Shown here piece after piece: positions 32,246 to 44,200 of a stretch of 64,000 bases of DNA; within the stretch, counting starts at the first letter, position 1; each line of letters opens with the position of its first letter. A program made the position numbers and the translations under genes. The stretch lies in NCBI RefSeq assembly GCF_905475395.1, contig NC_058338.1, positions 98,689,435 to 98,753,434 on the forward strand, given 5' to 3'. This DNA is from Chrysoperla carnea. Taxonomy: Eukaryota > Arthropoda > Insecta > Neuroptera > Chrysopidae. The notes under the pieces are model-generated. The model saw only the letters and a program-made list of their open reading frames with translations, did no database searches and was not told the DNA's origin.

Positions 32246-33565
32246 CATAGTATAATTAGACAAGGTATGTTCGATGGAGGATGAGCTTTGTTCCCGTACC
32301 CAGTTGTTCCCGCTTCCTGATTCAAATATTGTAATGAATGAATAACATGAATACGTTTGTGTGAACAATCTTTGGTTTTGGTAATGAAAAAACCCTTCTT
32401 TAGAATGAATTAACAATTAATGAATATTTTCCGCCTCAGGTTTTTTCAATTTTTTATGAGACAACTCGACCTTGAAAATATGTAAACAAAACATTGACCA
32501 ACTTGACAGCTCGAAAGTAATAGTGTAGGCGCTGAGTGAGTTTCGTATGCAATTACAGGTCCCACCGAACAAGAATTTTCAATTTGCTCATCGCTCAGAG
32601 TGAGGGGGAATTTGTTATAAATAGATTAATTCTTTATACAACAATTCTGTAGCACTTTATTCTACATGAAAAAACAAATATTTTCTATTTTTATTCGTTT
32701 TGATACGATTAATAGAATCGGAGATATGGTTAAAATTGTAAACGAAAAGGATATACTTGGTTTTTTACATTTTATGCAATATCAACGAAGCTTTAGCTAG
32801 CACGATTGTAAGTATTAAGTTTTATCATTTTTTCGGCCCGCTACTAGTTTGTAAGTTGAAAGTGAACCCTTATCGAAAGAAAACTCCACTTAATTATACA
32901 TATGAAAATTGCAAATTTATTCTTGTTTAAGAATTTTTTTTATTTTTTTAAATATCTCTATTAAAACTTGAGTTATTACATCCACACGCGGATATAATTA
33001 TGTGGAGTTTTCCTTTCGCTAAGGGCTCGCTTTCGACTTATAAACTAATAACGAGACGGAAAAATGATGAAACTTAATACTTACAATCATGCTAGCTTCG
33101 TTGCTATTGCATAAAATCTCTTTATGTACATTATACCTTTAAAAAAATACCAAAATATTATTTATTGGCCAATCTACGGACGTTTCACACCGAGTGCTGC
33201 GCTCCGACCAATATCATTTTTGTTTACGTATCCAGATAAAAAAGGAAATATTTGTTTTTTCATGTTGAATAAAATGGTACACAATTTTTTCTAAAATTTT
33301 CACTAGTTTAGAAGCTATGGCGTATAAACAATTAATTAGTTCATAACAAAATTCAATTCGGATTCAACAGGTCAAAATACTTCGAAATACATTCCTTATT
33401 CGGTGGGACCTGTAATAGCATATGAAACCCACTCAACGCCTAAGCTATAAACAAATAAATATGGCGCTGACTGGGTGTCGTGTGAGAGAGATTACCGAGA
33501 GTGAGAGAACCATCTCCATCCTAATCCTACCTGCGCAAGAGCATACCTTGTCTAATTCTACTATG
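32246..33565. mobile_element. P-element-like foldback element, 1.32 kb, 8-bp target duplication
   Basis: Starts CATAGTATAATTAGACAAGG and ends with the inverse CATAGTAGAATTAGACAAGG. Flanks are ATTGTGTA (32238-32245) and ATTGTGCA (33566-33573), an 8-bp duplication with one change. The whole element is a large inverted repeat: ATTACAGGTCCCACCGAA at about 32554 and its inverse near 33399, and TAGTTTGTAAGT / ACTTATAAACTA with ATTAAGTTT...ATCATTTTTTC words deeper in. No transposase is visible. A relative of 22402-22792. Confidence 0.7.
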
Positions 33566-33809
33566 ATTGTGCACATTATTTTAGACTCAATCCACAATAA
33601 CGAATAACATAAATATAAAATTACAGTAGGTTTATGTTTTATTACTTACGAGTACGAGGCACAGCACAGACTACTGTCATTTTATATACAACAATATTAC
33701 TTCTTGGTTAATAAATTTGAAATGAAATTGGTTTTCTGGAAATAATTGTGGTATACATTCAGGAAACAAATCAATTACTTGAGAAATGTACTGTAGGAAA
33801 TGAAGCATT

Positions 33810-35310
33810 TGACCAAGGAACTGTCTCCTCGTCAGTTGATTTTTATGGGAGTCGGTGGACAATGTTGGTCTGAGTGTACTCAACAAAGTCATATACAGGC
33901 GTACTTGTGCTTTTTCGATTTACGCCCATAGGATGAGACAGAAGTATCCTACTTCCGGACAGCGTATTCTCAGAGCTCCGTATACTTAGCAGATAAAATT
34001 GCTATTTTTCACTCAAACTACTTCCATTCATTTGGGAATCGTTTGGGAAGATTTAGGAATATATTTTATTATTTAGTATATAATAAAATAAGATACTACG
34101 TATACTTAGCAGGTCAAAAATTAAATTTTCACCATTTTTACGTTATTTGATAATAATTTACATGGAGACTAATCTAATTTATTTGGGAATTACATTAAAC
34201 ACGGTTTCATCATTTGGGACAGTATAATTAATTAATTAATTAATTACATTTATTTTTTAGTTGATTTTTTATGGTTATATGAATGCAATATTCAAATGTT
34301 ACATCATTTAGAATAATTTTGTTTTTTTAATTTATTTAAATGTTTATTTGACATTAAAACTATTTTTATTCAATCGGGAAATTTTCAAAGATCGGGAATC
34401 GTTTGTAAAAATTTGTCTGAAGTGTTTTGGGAGTGGAAAAGGAAAAGCAGGAAAACTAATAATTCCCAAATTCTAAAATTATATTCCCAAATCCTCCCAA
34501 ACGATTCCCAAATGAATGGAATTAGTTTGTTTGAAAAATAAAAATTTTGTCTGCTTAGTATACGGAGCTTATTCTCAAGATTTTTTGGACAAGTCTCATC
34601 ATTTTTTTCTCCCTGGCATTTTACCTAACCTCACTGTTTTCGAGATAAGCATTTGAAAAACACAAATGCAGATTTTCACCGACAAATCGTCAATAAAAAA
34701 TTTTCGGCAAAAGTTCCTTTTTTTTCAAACGCTGATATATCGAAAACGGTGACGAAAGGTAAAAAATGTCACGAGTAAAAGAGTGTGTAGAATTGTGCAA
34801 AATACAAAGTCATATAGTTTTCATATCAAATTTTAGGCAAAAATCCTTACTTTATTTTTTACGCTTATATATCGACAACGGTGAGTTTTAGTGAAAACTA
34901 TCATGAGTCAAAAAATACTTAGAATCGTCCAAAATATAATTTCTAATTGCTTTCAAATTAAATTTATGACCTAAACCACAATGTAATTTTTATTTTCGCC
35001 AAAAACGAGTTGTCGGTGAAAATTCACATTTTTGTTTTTCAAATGCTTATATCTCGGAACCGGCGACGTTTGGTAAAAAATGCCAAAGGTAAAAAAATGC
35101 TGAGAATTGTCCAAAATATAAATTTTTTTAATGTTAAATAAAGAGAGTGTAGTGTCGGGAAGTAGGGTACTTCTGTCCCCTAAAATGGTAGAAGCACAAG
35201 TATGCATGTATATGGCTTTGTTGAAAATACTTAGGTAAATATTTTCCCCGGCTTCCATAAAAATCAACTCACGAGGAATCAATTCCTTGGTTAGACTGTT
35301 TTTTCGTTTT
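33810..35310. mobile_element. Outer inverted repeat carrying a nested element
   Basis: Left arm at about 33810-33975 (ACCAAGGAACTG, GTTGATTTTTATGGGAG, CAACAAAGTCATATACAGG, ACAGAAGTATCCTACTTCC) pairs with 35140-35310. A second palindromic element is inserted at 33973-34569, next to the left arm. The interior 34600-35130 has three diverged direct repeats of about 125-150 bp, each starting 'tcaaa.gctgatatatcgaaaacggtgac'. Confidence 0.65.
33973..34569. mobile_element. Nested palindromic element with 8-bp or longer target duplication
   Basis: Ends read AGCTCCGTATACTTAGCAGA and, inverted, AGCTCCGTATACTAAGCAGA. TATTCTCA lies outside each end (33965-33972, 34570-34577). The arms contain CATTCATTTGGGAATCGTTT in inverted orientation. 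No ORF. A second internal copy of the terminal motif sits near 34100. Confidence 0.7.
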
Positions 35311-36039
35311 TATTTCCTCAATTAATTTTCTAGCGACACATAAAAAAGAAACCTACACGAATTTGTAGAACATTGTACATAAAAATCTTTTCCCTGTAAA
35401 AAAATTATTGAATAAAAATTTTTTTATTTATATTTTAAAGTTTGTATTATTTCTAAAAAATAATGAATAATTATTTTCAGGAAGCCTTCGCGTCTGTTAT
35501 TGAGATTCTCTGTGCGAAAAGTTCATTTTATCTAATCAAAAAAATTTGCTGGATTTCGAGCATTGAAAGACGGGGGAGAGTACGATAACTGAGTCGCCAC
35601 GACTTGACAACTCATTCTTATATATTTAGTTAAAGTAAAATGAACACCAAGTATAAAAATTTGCGAATTTCGATTTCATTTTCGAGTTATTGAAACTTTA
35701 ATGTTCATACATTTTCCATTTCTAAGATGGCATTTTACATTCCAAATTCAGCCATTATGTGAATATTACACAGATTACTATGATAACAAATTATGGAATA
35801 ATTCTTTCTGAATAACTTAATTGTTGAAATTCCTTGTATAGAAAGTGTTGAATGTCAGTGCTTGCATTTTTTAATCAATTAAAAAAGATTAAAAAACCAA
35901 TTATACAAATGGCAGCCTTGCGGTTTTCGATAGTTTTTTCGTTTTTCGAGAATCTTTTACAAGATCTCTTGCTCAACTCCTTATTTTTTATAGTTTTGGA
36001 GAAAATGAACAACAGTTTTATCCTAGTTTGCAATGTCAC
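35311..36039. other. AT-rich spacer, no gene seen
   Basis: The plus and minus frames at 35852-36078 overlap each other and run into a fragment of the abundant repeat, so they are not genes. Confidence 0.4.
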
Positions 36040-36215
36040 GGATAAACAATGATGCTTACAAAAAAATGTTTCAAACAAAAGTTGTTCATTGTTTTAAAGG
36101 AAAAATTTTTTACATTTAAACTTTTGTTCTATCTCAAACGGTTTAGAAGATGAGTCCTACGGACCCAAAACCCATTGACCTATGTTGCTCATTTGCGAAC
36201 TCACACTCATTTTTT
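36040..36215 (+). repeat. Abundant unclassified repeat, internal fragment
   Basis: Contains GTTTCAAACAAAAGTTGTTC, the aacttttgttctatctc block and CCCATTGACCTATG in family order, with neither terminus. Confidence 0.7.
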
Positions 36216-37575
36216 TTCAATTTTTTATGAGACAACTCGACTTTGGAATAACGGAACGGAATAGTGTAGGTGCTAAGTGCCTACAAAAAGATTCTTAAAC
36301 TAAAACAAATTTTCAATTTTCTCATATATAGTTATGTGGTATTTTCTTTCGCTAAGGACTCGACTTATAAACTAATAGTGGGCCGGAAAAATGATAAAAC
36401 TTAAGACTTACAATCGTGCTAGCTTCCTTGCTATTTTATAAAACGTATTTTTATGTGCATAACATTAAAATATAGACTCAGTGGTGGATTTACACTAGGG
36501 TCAGTCGGGGCTAGTGCCCAGGGCGGCAAATTTTCTAGGGCGGCAAAATTTGGAAAGTGAGAAAATATTTTCAATGCAATATATAATTAACTTCTTTTAT
36601 ATAAACATTTTATTTTTCAAGAAATATAATTTATGCATTATGTATCAAATCAAAATTTTGTATATTATAATATAGGAAATTTAAGTGAAAACAATTAAAA
36701 TAGTTTAATTAATTTATTTCCATAAAGGTTTGCAAAAATAAAATTTGATATTTTTATTTTCTGGAATTGATAAATTTCAGAAATATAGTTTTTTTGAAGA
36801 ATTAAAAATATTTTCAAATTATCTATGTCTTTTTGATAACAGAAACTTTAATTGATCAATGAATTTTCCTAAAATTGGAGAATTACCCAATAACACTAAT
36901 TAATTTAAATTTAAAAGAACAGTAATAAATAATATGTAATACATAATAAATTTTCTGCAATTAATTAGTTATCCTAATTTTTTTTAAATAAGATATCAAA
37001 ACTATTAAAATAAAACTTCAATCATAGGGCGGCATTTTCTTCAGTGCCCCAGGGCGGCAGAAATTTAAATCCGGCCCTGTATAGACTCATACCTTTAAAA
37101 TGAATACCTTCAAGTACAAAAATATTATTAAATGGCCAATCTACGGACGTTTCAAACCAAGCGCTTCACGCCGACCTTATGCGGGATTATTTTTTTTACA
37201 ATCTTAATCATATCTCCGGTTCTATAAAGACGAATAAAATTAGGAAATATTTGCTTTTTCATGTAGAATAAATTTTTATACTAAATTTTCAATAACTAAG
37301 GATATGACCGTATAACCAATTTATTTGTTTATAACAAATTTCCCCCCATTTTGAGATATGAGCAAGCTGAAAGTTCGGTTTCAGCGGGTCAAAATACGTC
37401 GAAATACACTCATTGTTCCTTGTAGGATCTGTAAATGTATACAAAACCTACTCAGCGCCTACACTATAAGTAAATAAGCAATATGGCGCTGACTGGGTAC
37501 CGTGCAAGAGAGTGAGAGATTGCCCCCACCCTACCCCTACCTTCAAAAGAGCATACCTTGTCTAGTTCTACCATG
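36216..37575. mobile_element. P-like element relative, left end missing, interrupted by a hAT-like insertion
   Basis: Shares with 32246-33565 the blocks TATGAGACAACTCGAC, TTCTTTCGCTAAGGACTCG, CTTATAAACTAATAG, TTACAATCGTGCTAGCTTC and the right end GCATACCTTGTCTAGTTCTACCATG. The left terminus is not recognisable. The insertion at 36479-37079 splits it. Confidence 0.65.
36479..37079. mobile_element. hAT-like MITE, 601 bp, nested, with perfect 8-bp target duplication
   Basis: The left end is CAGTGGTGGATTTACACTAG; the right end, inverted, is CAGGGCCGGATTTAAATTTC. The 8-bp TATAGACT occurs immediately outside both ends (36471-36478 and 37080-37087). Subterminal CCCAGGGCGGCA is repeated inverted at the other side. 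CAG-starting ends plus an 8-bp duplication fit the hAT superfamily. The AT-rich interior has no transposase. Confidence 0.85.
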
Positions 37576-37796
37576 AGTATATTATATGGTGACCTCTATG
37601 GTGACCTCACTAACCTATATCTTCCTCTTTGTTCAATTAGGAATATATTAAATATTCATATTTTGCGTACTTCTAAAGATTTTCAAAAACCAACTTCAGT
37701 TTTCTGCCCGTGCAGTGAGAATTCTTCACTTCTTAAGTCTGTTAAAAATTTAGTCAATATGTTTATTCGCACACAAGGAATGTACTTCATCAGAAA

Positions 37797-38300
37797 ACAA
37801 GTGAAAACAAACAATTGACTGAGTTAATTGTTGAAATACCATGCATAGTCAGTGTTGATTTCTTTATCACATTACACATAGAAACATGTGACACATACAT
37901 AAGTGATAATCAAGTATAGTACATATTATAAAATTTCCGCCTAATTGGCGCCCTCACGAGTAAACAGTGATGTTTACGAAAAAATGTTTCAAACAAAAGT
38001 TGTTTTATTTTTGATAAGGAACATTTTTTACATTTAAACTTTTGTTCTATCTCTAACGGTTTACAAGACGAGTCCTACGGACCCAAGACCGCTGAGTACG
38101 CTGTAAAAATTTCAGCTCGATATCTTTTTTCGTTTTTGAGTTATCGTGTCCACAGACGGACGGACAACCGGAAATGGACTAATTAGGTGATTTTATGAAC
38201 ACCTATGACAAAATTTTTTTCCTAGCATCATTATTTTTAAGCGGTACAAACTTGGGACTAAACTAATATACTATGTACATTTCATATATACATGGTATAA
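37797..38300 (+). repeat. Abundant unclassified repeat, near-complete copy M
   Basis: Both termini are present (CAAGTGAAAACAAACAATTG, ATATATACATGGTATAA). A deletion of about 65 bp between 'ggacccaagacc' and 'gctgagtacgctg' distinguishes it from copy G. Bases 37576-37796 to its left hold no gene I can support. Confidence 0.85.
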
Positions 38301-38681
38301 AAATTTTATATTTTGATTTTATAGTGTTAAAAATGTGATAATTCAAGGTATGTTTTAAAAAAAGTTTTCGTTGCATTGCTTGGTTTTCTTATCAATATAT
38401 TCAGAGGATACATGAATTATTTGTTTCTAAAGGGACATATCTTCAACAAAAAAAATGGTCTCGTAATATATAGATTTCAAAATTCACTTTCCGCTTCAAT
38501 TACTTGAAAACTAAGTCGAGTCAATTTGGTACTTTTCATTTTCGATCTATTATATTAAACAAACTTCCATCGTAAAATACTACATGTTGCCGTACTCGAG
38601 CTTTGACATCATAAAATAAACAACTTAATTTATTTCAATAACATGGCCAAGAATTTTGGTACAGTAAATCTGGCATTTTGA

Positions 38682-39603
38682 CTGGAAAAAATTACAATAG
38701 TGACTCTGAGGTTATAGATCGTTAGGGGGGCATGTAAATAACTTAAAAAAAAATTAAGAGAATTTTTCGTTCCGCTGTTTTTGAGAAAATCCAAAAAAAT
38801 GGGGAAAAAATATTTGGAATGCGTTTTTCTCGGAATCTATTGATTTAAGGGAAAAGTTTTTCAAATAAAAAATGTAGAAGACACTGTCAGCTACATTTTA
38901 TGTCATTGGAGCAACGTCATACGAGTTAAATTACAAAAAGTAGGTGGCGTTAAAGTATCAAAAAAAGGGTTTTCCACGGTTTTCATTAAGAAAAATGATT
39001 TTTTTGTAAAAGTGTAAATAAAAAAGTTGTTTGACTCAAAATTAGCTTCAACTTTTATTTAAACAATTTTTTTGTAAAACTTACCGTTTTTGAAATACAG
39101 CTTGCTAAAAAATCTGAAAGTTAAGTTTTTTAAAATTTTGAAAAGGAGTACTTGATTTCCTTTTTATTTTCTTGGTTTATTTTAAACATACATTGTTTTA
39201 CTATAGCTCGGAAACGGTAAGTTTTTCATAAAAATTGTTTAAATAAAAGTTGAAGCTAATTTTGGGTCAAACAACTTTCTCATTTACACTTTTACAAAAA
39301 CATCATTTTTTCTTAATGAAAATCGTGAAAAACCCTTTTTTGATACTTTAACGCCACCTACTTTTTGTAATTTAACTCGTATGACGTTGCTCCAATGACA
39401 TAAAATGTAGCTGACAATGTCTTCTACATTTTTTATTTGAAAAACTTTTCCCTTAAACCAATAGATTCCGAGAAAAACGCATTCCAAATTTTTTTTACCC
39501 ATTTTTTTGGATTTTCTCAAAAACAGCGGAACGAAAAATTCTCTTAATTTTATGCCCCCCTAACGATCTATAACCTCAGAGTCACTATTGTAATTTTTTC
39601 CAG
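38682..39603. mobile_element. Long near-perfect inverted repeat, ~400-bp arms
   Basis: Left arm about 38682-39085, right arm about 39205-39603, loop about 120 bp. The arms differ by only scattered substitutions and small indels: CTGGAAAAAATTACAATAG, GTGACTCTGAGGTTATAG, GGAGCAACGTCATACGAG and GTAGGTGGCGTTAAAGTATC all recur inverted. The frame at 39284-39520 is a by-product. A transcript through it would form a long double-stranded hairpin. Confidence 0.85.
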
Positions 39604-39893
39604 GTCCGGCCTTTTTTGTCTATATTGACTGAATCATTTACCTTTTTTTAAAGAAAATATTTTTGGAAACCGACTATTTTTTAGCCATATTATGCGTGAG
39701 TGTACGCTATATCATTTTAACGCACAAGTTTTGGAAGAATCAACGCGGTCTATATCATTTATAGGTCTGTTATTTCCATCAAGTTTGACGCTAGAGTAGT
39801 AACTAGTAGTAGAGTCGATATTTACATTACAGAAAAAATAATAAAAAAAAATTTTCAATTATTTTTGAACAAGTGTAAATTAAAATTGAAAAA

Positions 39894-41198
39894 ATGTCGC
39901 TTGATGCAACAGATTTTCTAGACATTAACGAACAAATTAAATCGGAAAGCGAATTACACACAGAAGTAACAATTAAGCAAGAAGTATTCGAAGAGAGTGA
40001 TTCAGAAGAAAATCAACAAATTGAAGATGAAAACAAATGCTTTTCATGTAAAGTTTGTGATCAAACATTTACTATGGAAATTTATTTAATTGATCATAAA
40101 CAAACACATAAAGTGGGGAAATGTTTTCCATGTGATATTTGTAATAAAAAATTTTCAAAACTGTCTGATTTACGTGAACATAAACTTATACATTCTGCAA
40201 AAAACATTTATTCGTGTGATGTTTGTGGTAATAAATTTACTCAAATAAGTAGTTTATATCGACATAAACGAACACAACATTCTGTAGAAAATTCGTCCAA
40301 TGTTCAAGAAACTTTTTCGTGTGATGTTTGTGGTAATAAATTTTCTCAAATAAGCAGTTTATATCGACATCAACGAACACAACATTATGGAGAAAAATCA
40401 TTTTCATCCGATGTTCAAGAAAGTTCATTTCAATCTAAACATAAAAAAATTCATTCTAACATGCCTTTTTCATGCGATATTTGTGAAAAATGGTTTGAAT
40501 CAGAATTTAGTTTCGTTACACATAAACAATTTCATACGGATGAATCTTTTTCATGTGATGTTTGTGAAAAAGCTTTTACCCATTTATTAGAACATAAAAT
40601 TCTGAAAATTGAAGAAAAACCGTTTTATCTTCAAATTGAAAAACAGTTTCATACAGAAACAATTATGATTAAAGAGGAAATTACAGATAATGAATTTAAA
40701 ATGGAATCCGAGGATATTCAAACTGATTATGTAAAACCAGATAGAAGTTATGAATCAGATGGAATGAATTCAGAAAATATTCGATTAACGAACGTAAGTG
40801 GGACACATAAAGAAAAGAATATTTTGAAAAAACGTAAACGAAGGGGGCATATTAAACGTGAATTATTTTGTGATATTTGTGGTAAAACATTTAAATATCT
40901 ACATAATTTCAAATTACATAAACAAACTCATACTGGGGACAAACCATATTTATGTGACGATTGTGGGAAAAAGTTTTCGTTACCATCGCATTTGGTTCGA
41001 CATAAACGAATTCATACGGGAGAGAAATCATATTTGTGTGATATTTGTGACAAAGCTTTTCTACGTAGTGATTATTTACATCGACATAAACTTACTCATA
41101 ATAATACTGGAGAAAAGCCTTATTCCTGCAATATTTGTGAGAAAACATTTAAACAACAACGTTATTTAGATCAGCATAAACTACAGATTCATGGTTAG
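39894..41198 (+). CDS. C2H2 zinc-finger protein with a recent internal finger duplication
   Basis: 434 residues; paralogue of the 27.2-kb gene by its N-terminus (VTIKQEVFEE, ENQQIEDENK), the broken finger FSCDVCEKAFTHLLEHK and the acidic block TIMIKEEITD...KMESEDIQTD. Fingers lie at 50-72, 78-100, 106-129, 141-164 and 190-212, then the broken finger, then four regular fingers at about 328-433. Fingers at 106-129 and 141-164 differ by only two residues, an unexpanded 105-bp duplication absent from the paralogue. It has fewer C-terminal fingers than the paralogue (four versus seven) and ends right after the last finger. The start is set by alignment with the paralogue. Confidence 0.92.
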   Translation: MSLDATDFLDINEQIKSESELHTEVTIKQEVFEESDSEENQQIEDENKCFSCKVCDQTFTMEIYLIDHKQTHKVGKCFPCDICNKKFSKLSDLREHKLIHSAKNIYSCDVCGNKFTQISSLYRHKRTQHSVENSSNVQETFSCDVCGNKFSQISSLYRHQRTQHYGEKSFSSDVQESSFQSKHKKIHSNMPFSCDICEKWFESEFSFVTHKQFHTDESFSCDVCEKAFTHLLEHKILKIEEKPFYLQIEKQFHTETIMIKEEITDNEFKMESEDIQTDYVKPDRSYESDGMNSENIRLTNVSGTHKEKNILKKRKRRGHIKRELFCDICGKTFKYLHNFKLHKQTHTGDKPYLCDDCGKKFSLPSHLVRHKRIHTGEKSYLCDICDKAFLRSDYLHRHKLTHNNTGEKPYSCNICEKTFKQQRYLDQHKLQIHG

Positions 41199-41283
41199 TG
41201 TAGTACAAGTACTTACAATACTAGTACAATCAAACTAAATATCTAAAAGGAAAAAAAGTCTTGCATCTCTCCTTGATATTTTA

Positions 41284-44200
41284 TTTATTAGGCTGTAAAT
41301 ACTTCGTACCAATCGACCACTCGGGGGGGGGGGGGTGTGATTAAACCCCTTTTTGGGAGTTTTAATCAGTTTTTTACAAATTAAAAAAAAAACTATGCAT
41401 CAATTAAAAAAAAAAAACAGTTCAAATAAAAGTTCTAACTGATTTAATTGTGCATATTTTTTTTTTGACTCTCTAGCTTTAAAGTTGACCGAGATATTTC
41501 AGTTTTAAAATGGTGCAATTTTGCTCATTCAATCAAATAAAAACGTATCTAATTCAATTAATCTTCTGAGGCCCAATGTTAAATTTAACAAAATTGCTAT
41601 CAGAAAACAAAAAATACGTTGTTATAGAAGAAAACAAGAAAACAGCGTTTTTTTACGGCTAATCAATGGCTAAGTTAACCGAAAAAATTCACAAAACTAA
41701 AAAAAAAAAAACGGTTTTCTTGCGATTAAAAAAAAAGTTGATGTCCAATGCAAAATAATTAAATTGGAAAGTTCTAGATGTGAAAAAAACCCTATTGATT
41801 GACGTATTGTAAGTCAGATTTGGATGTCTAGGTGTTGAGAAAACTTAAAAAAATTAGCGAAGATAGTCGTTTTTACATTTTACATTACTTATAACTTCAC
41901 TAAATATCAATTTAAAAAATCAAAAAAGAAAAAAAGTTATAGTCTACATTAGAAAGGGGGTATGGTTTCGTGACTAACACTCTTACGAAACTTCATGAGT
42001 GGTTTCATTGGTCACGTTAAACGGCCCAATATTTTTGTAGGCCGCTATTATTCTCTCTTGTTATATTCATTTATCTTGCATTCAAGAAAAAAGCAAGTGG
42101 TTGTTCATATTTTTTTCAAAAAGTCGTTTAATTGACATGTTTTCCGTTTTCCACATTTAAAACGACCCAATTTCCAAAGTTTTCGTAATTTTAAGGCCAT
42201 TCACTTGAAATCGTGATATAATATTAATATACTTATATATAATTAATAATAATAATAGTAACAATAAAAATCGACCCATTCTTCTTTCTTTAAAAAATCA
42301 TTGTGTCCCATTTTTGAATTACTATAAGAAATAATTTTTACATTTAACCTTTTGTTATAACGTTAACGGTTTACAAGATGGGCTCTTTTTCATTTGATTA
42401 AATGAGAAAAAAATTCTTGAAAGTACTTTCAACTATTTTCGAAAGTATTTCTAGAATTTTTGTTCGTTCTTCTAGTCTAGTTCGATTTTTTCTAACTTTT
42501 TTGTATATTCTCCGAAAATTACGAAATAGGTGTCATTCGATTCGTAATTTTATGTAGAAAGTTTACGGAAAAATCCGAAATGGCGCTGAAAAAAATTGCA
42601 AAAGTTATAAACAATTAAGTGAAAAATAAAATAGGGGGCCCATTTTTTTTTAATAACTCAAAAAATATTGAAAATTTTCAAAATCTGAAAAAAGATCCAA
42701 AAAGATGATGAAACCTTAAGTTCCAACTGCCGGAATTGTATCTCTAATATTTATAACTTTTACAGAACCCTGAAAATAGCTCAAAAAACGGCAAGTCTAG
42801 CTCTCGCGCGCGTTCTGTCTCTGAGACTTACTAACAAAAAAAATTATTTAAACATATAAAATATGAATATTAAGAAATAGAAAAATTAATGTAGTTTTGA
42901 GAGACATGAATAAACAATTCTCCGTGGTTTAAAAATTTGTATCCCAATTTTTCCATTAGTTATGTAATTGTTAACTAACAATTGTTTCTATACAGAATGT
43001 TAACATTATATCTCCGATAATTATTAAACTAAAATCCCAGAATTTTTTCCCCTCCATGAAGGTATTCTTAATAGGCTTACAAATAAATTACCGTTTTTCA
43101 AATTTTAAAATTTTGATTTTTCCATTTTTTATTAACATTTGAAAATTAACAAATAAAAAAAAGTAATGACAAAAATTTTTTTTTTTTATTTTTGAATTGT
43201 TTTAATTTTTTATAGTTAAAAGCTACATAAAAATAATTTTTTCAATTTTTTTACCATTGTTGTTTAAAAAATTGTTATAAACAAATACATTGTTTACGAG
43301 TAAATCGAATTAACACAACTTATGATTAAAAAAAAAAAAAGGTTTCTTAAAAAAATTTATTTGTTGCTTAAAAATGCGTTTGTTAGTAACAATCTTTTTT
43401 AGCTTCTAATTATTAATATTAAGGAACCGTTTAAATTCTAAAAATTATAAATTCTATTTTTCTTCCGGATTAAATTAAAAAAATTTTTTTTATTAATTTT
43501 TCATTTGTTTATTAAATAAATAATTTGTTATAAACAATTTTTTTTATCTGTTTATTTTTTTTATATACTTTATTTTATAATAAAAATAGACATGCGTTGT
43601 TTTTTACAAAAAAAATTTTTTTACTATTTTTTTAAATTTTTAATATTAATTTTCTGTCAAACTTGCCTTTTTCATCCGATCTGTGGCTTTTATTATTACT
43701 GTGGCTTTTATTAAAAATTTTCTTTATCTCTAACGCTTTACAAGATAGATCCTTTTTCATTTCATTGAATAAGCAAAAAATGCACCATTTTAAAATTGGG
43801 ATTTTCAGTAAAAATTTTTTTTTTGGACAAAAATGGAAAGATTATATATAAGTTTTAAAACAAAACTGTTTTTATTTTTTATATTTTCATGATAGTTTTA
43901 AAGTTACAGATAGTTTTAAAGAACTTTTCAAAAAAGAAACGAAAACGCCCAACAAAAAAAACATCGTTGTGACGTAATCATGTTTATTGAATAGTACACT
44001 CATTATGACGTTACACGATATTTTACGAATATTTTTTTTGTCGGACGTTTTTGTTTGTCTTTTGAAAAGTTCTTATAAAACTGTCTGTAACTTTAAAATT
44101 ATCATCAAAAATATAAACATTTTTGTTATAAAACTGTTTTTATTTCATATTAAAATCTAATCTTTCCATTTTTGTCAAAAAAAAGGTAAAAAAATTTTTT

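Noticed and set aside
39284-39520. 78-codon minus frame
   Set aside because: Lies wholly in one arm of the near-perfect hairpin; the other arm carries the same sequence with stops.
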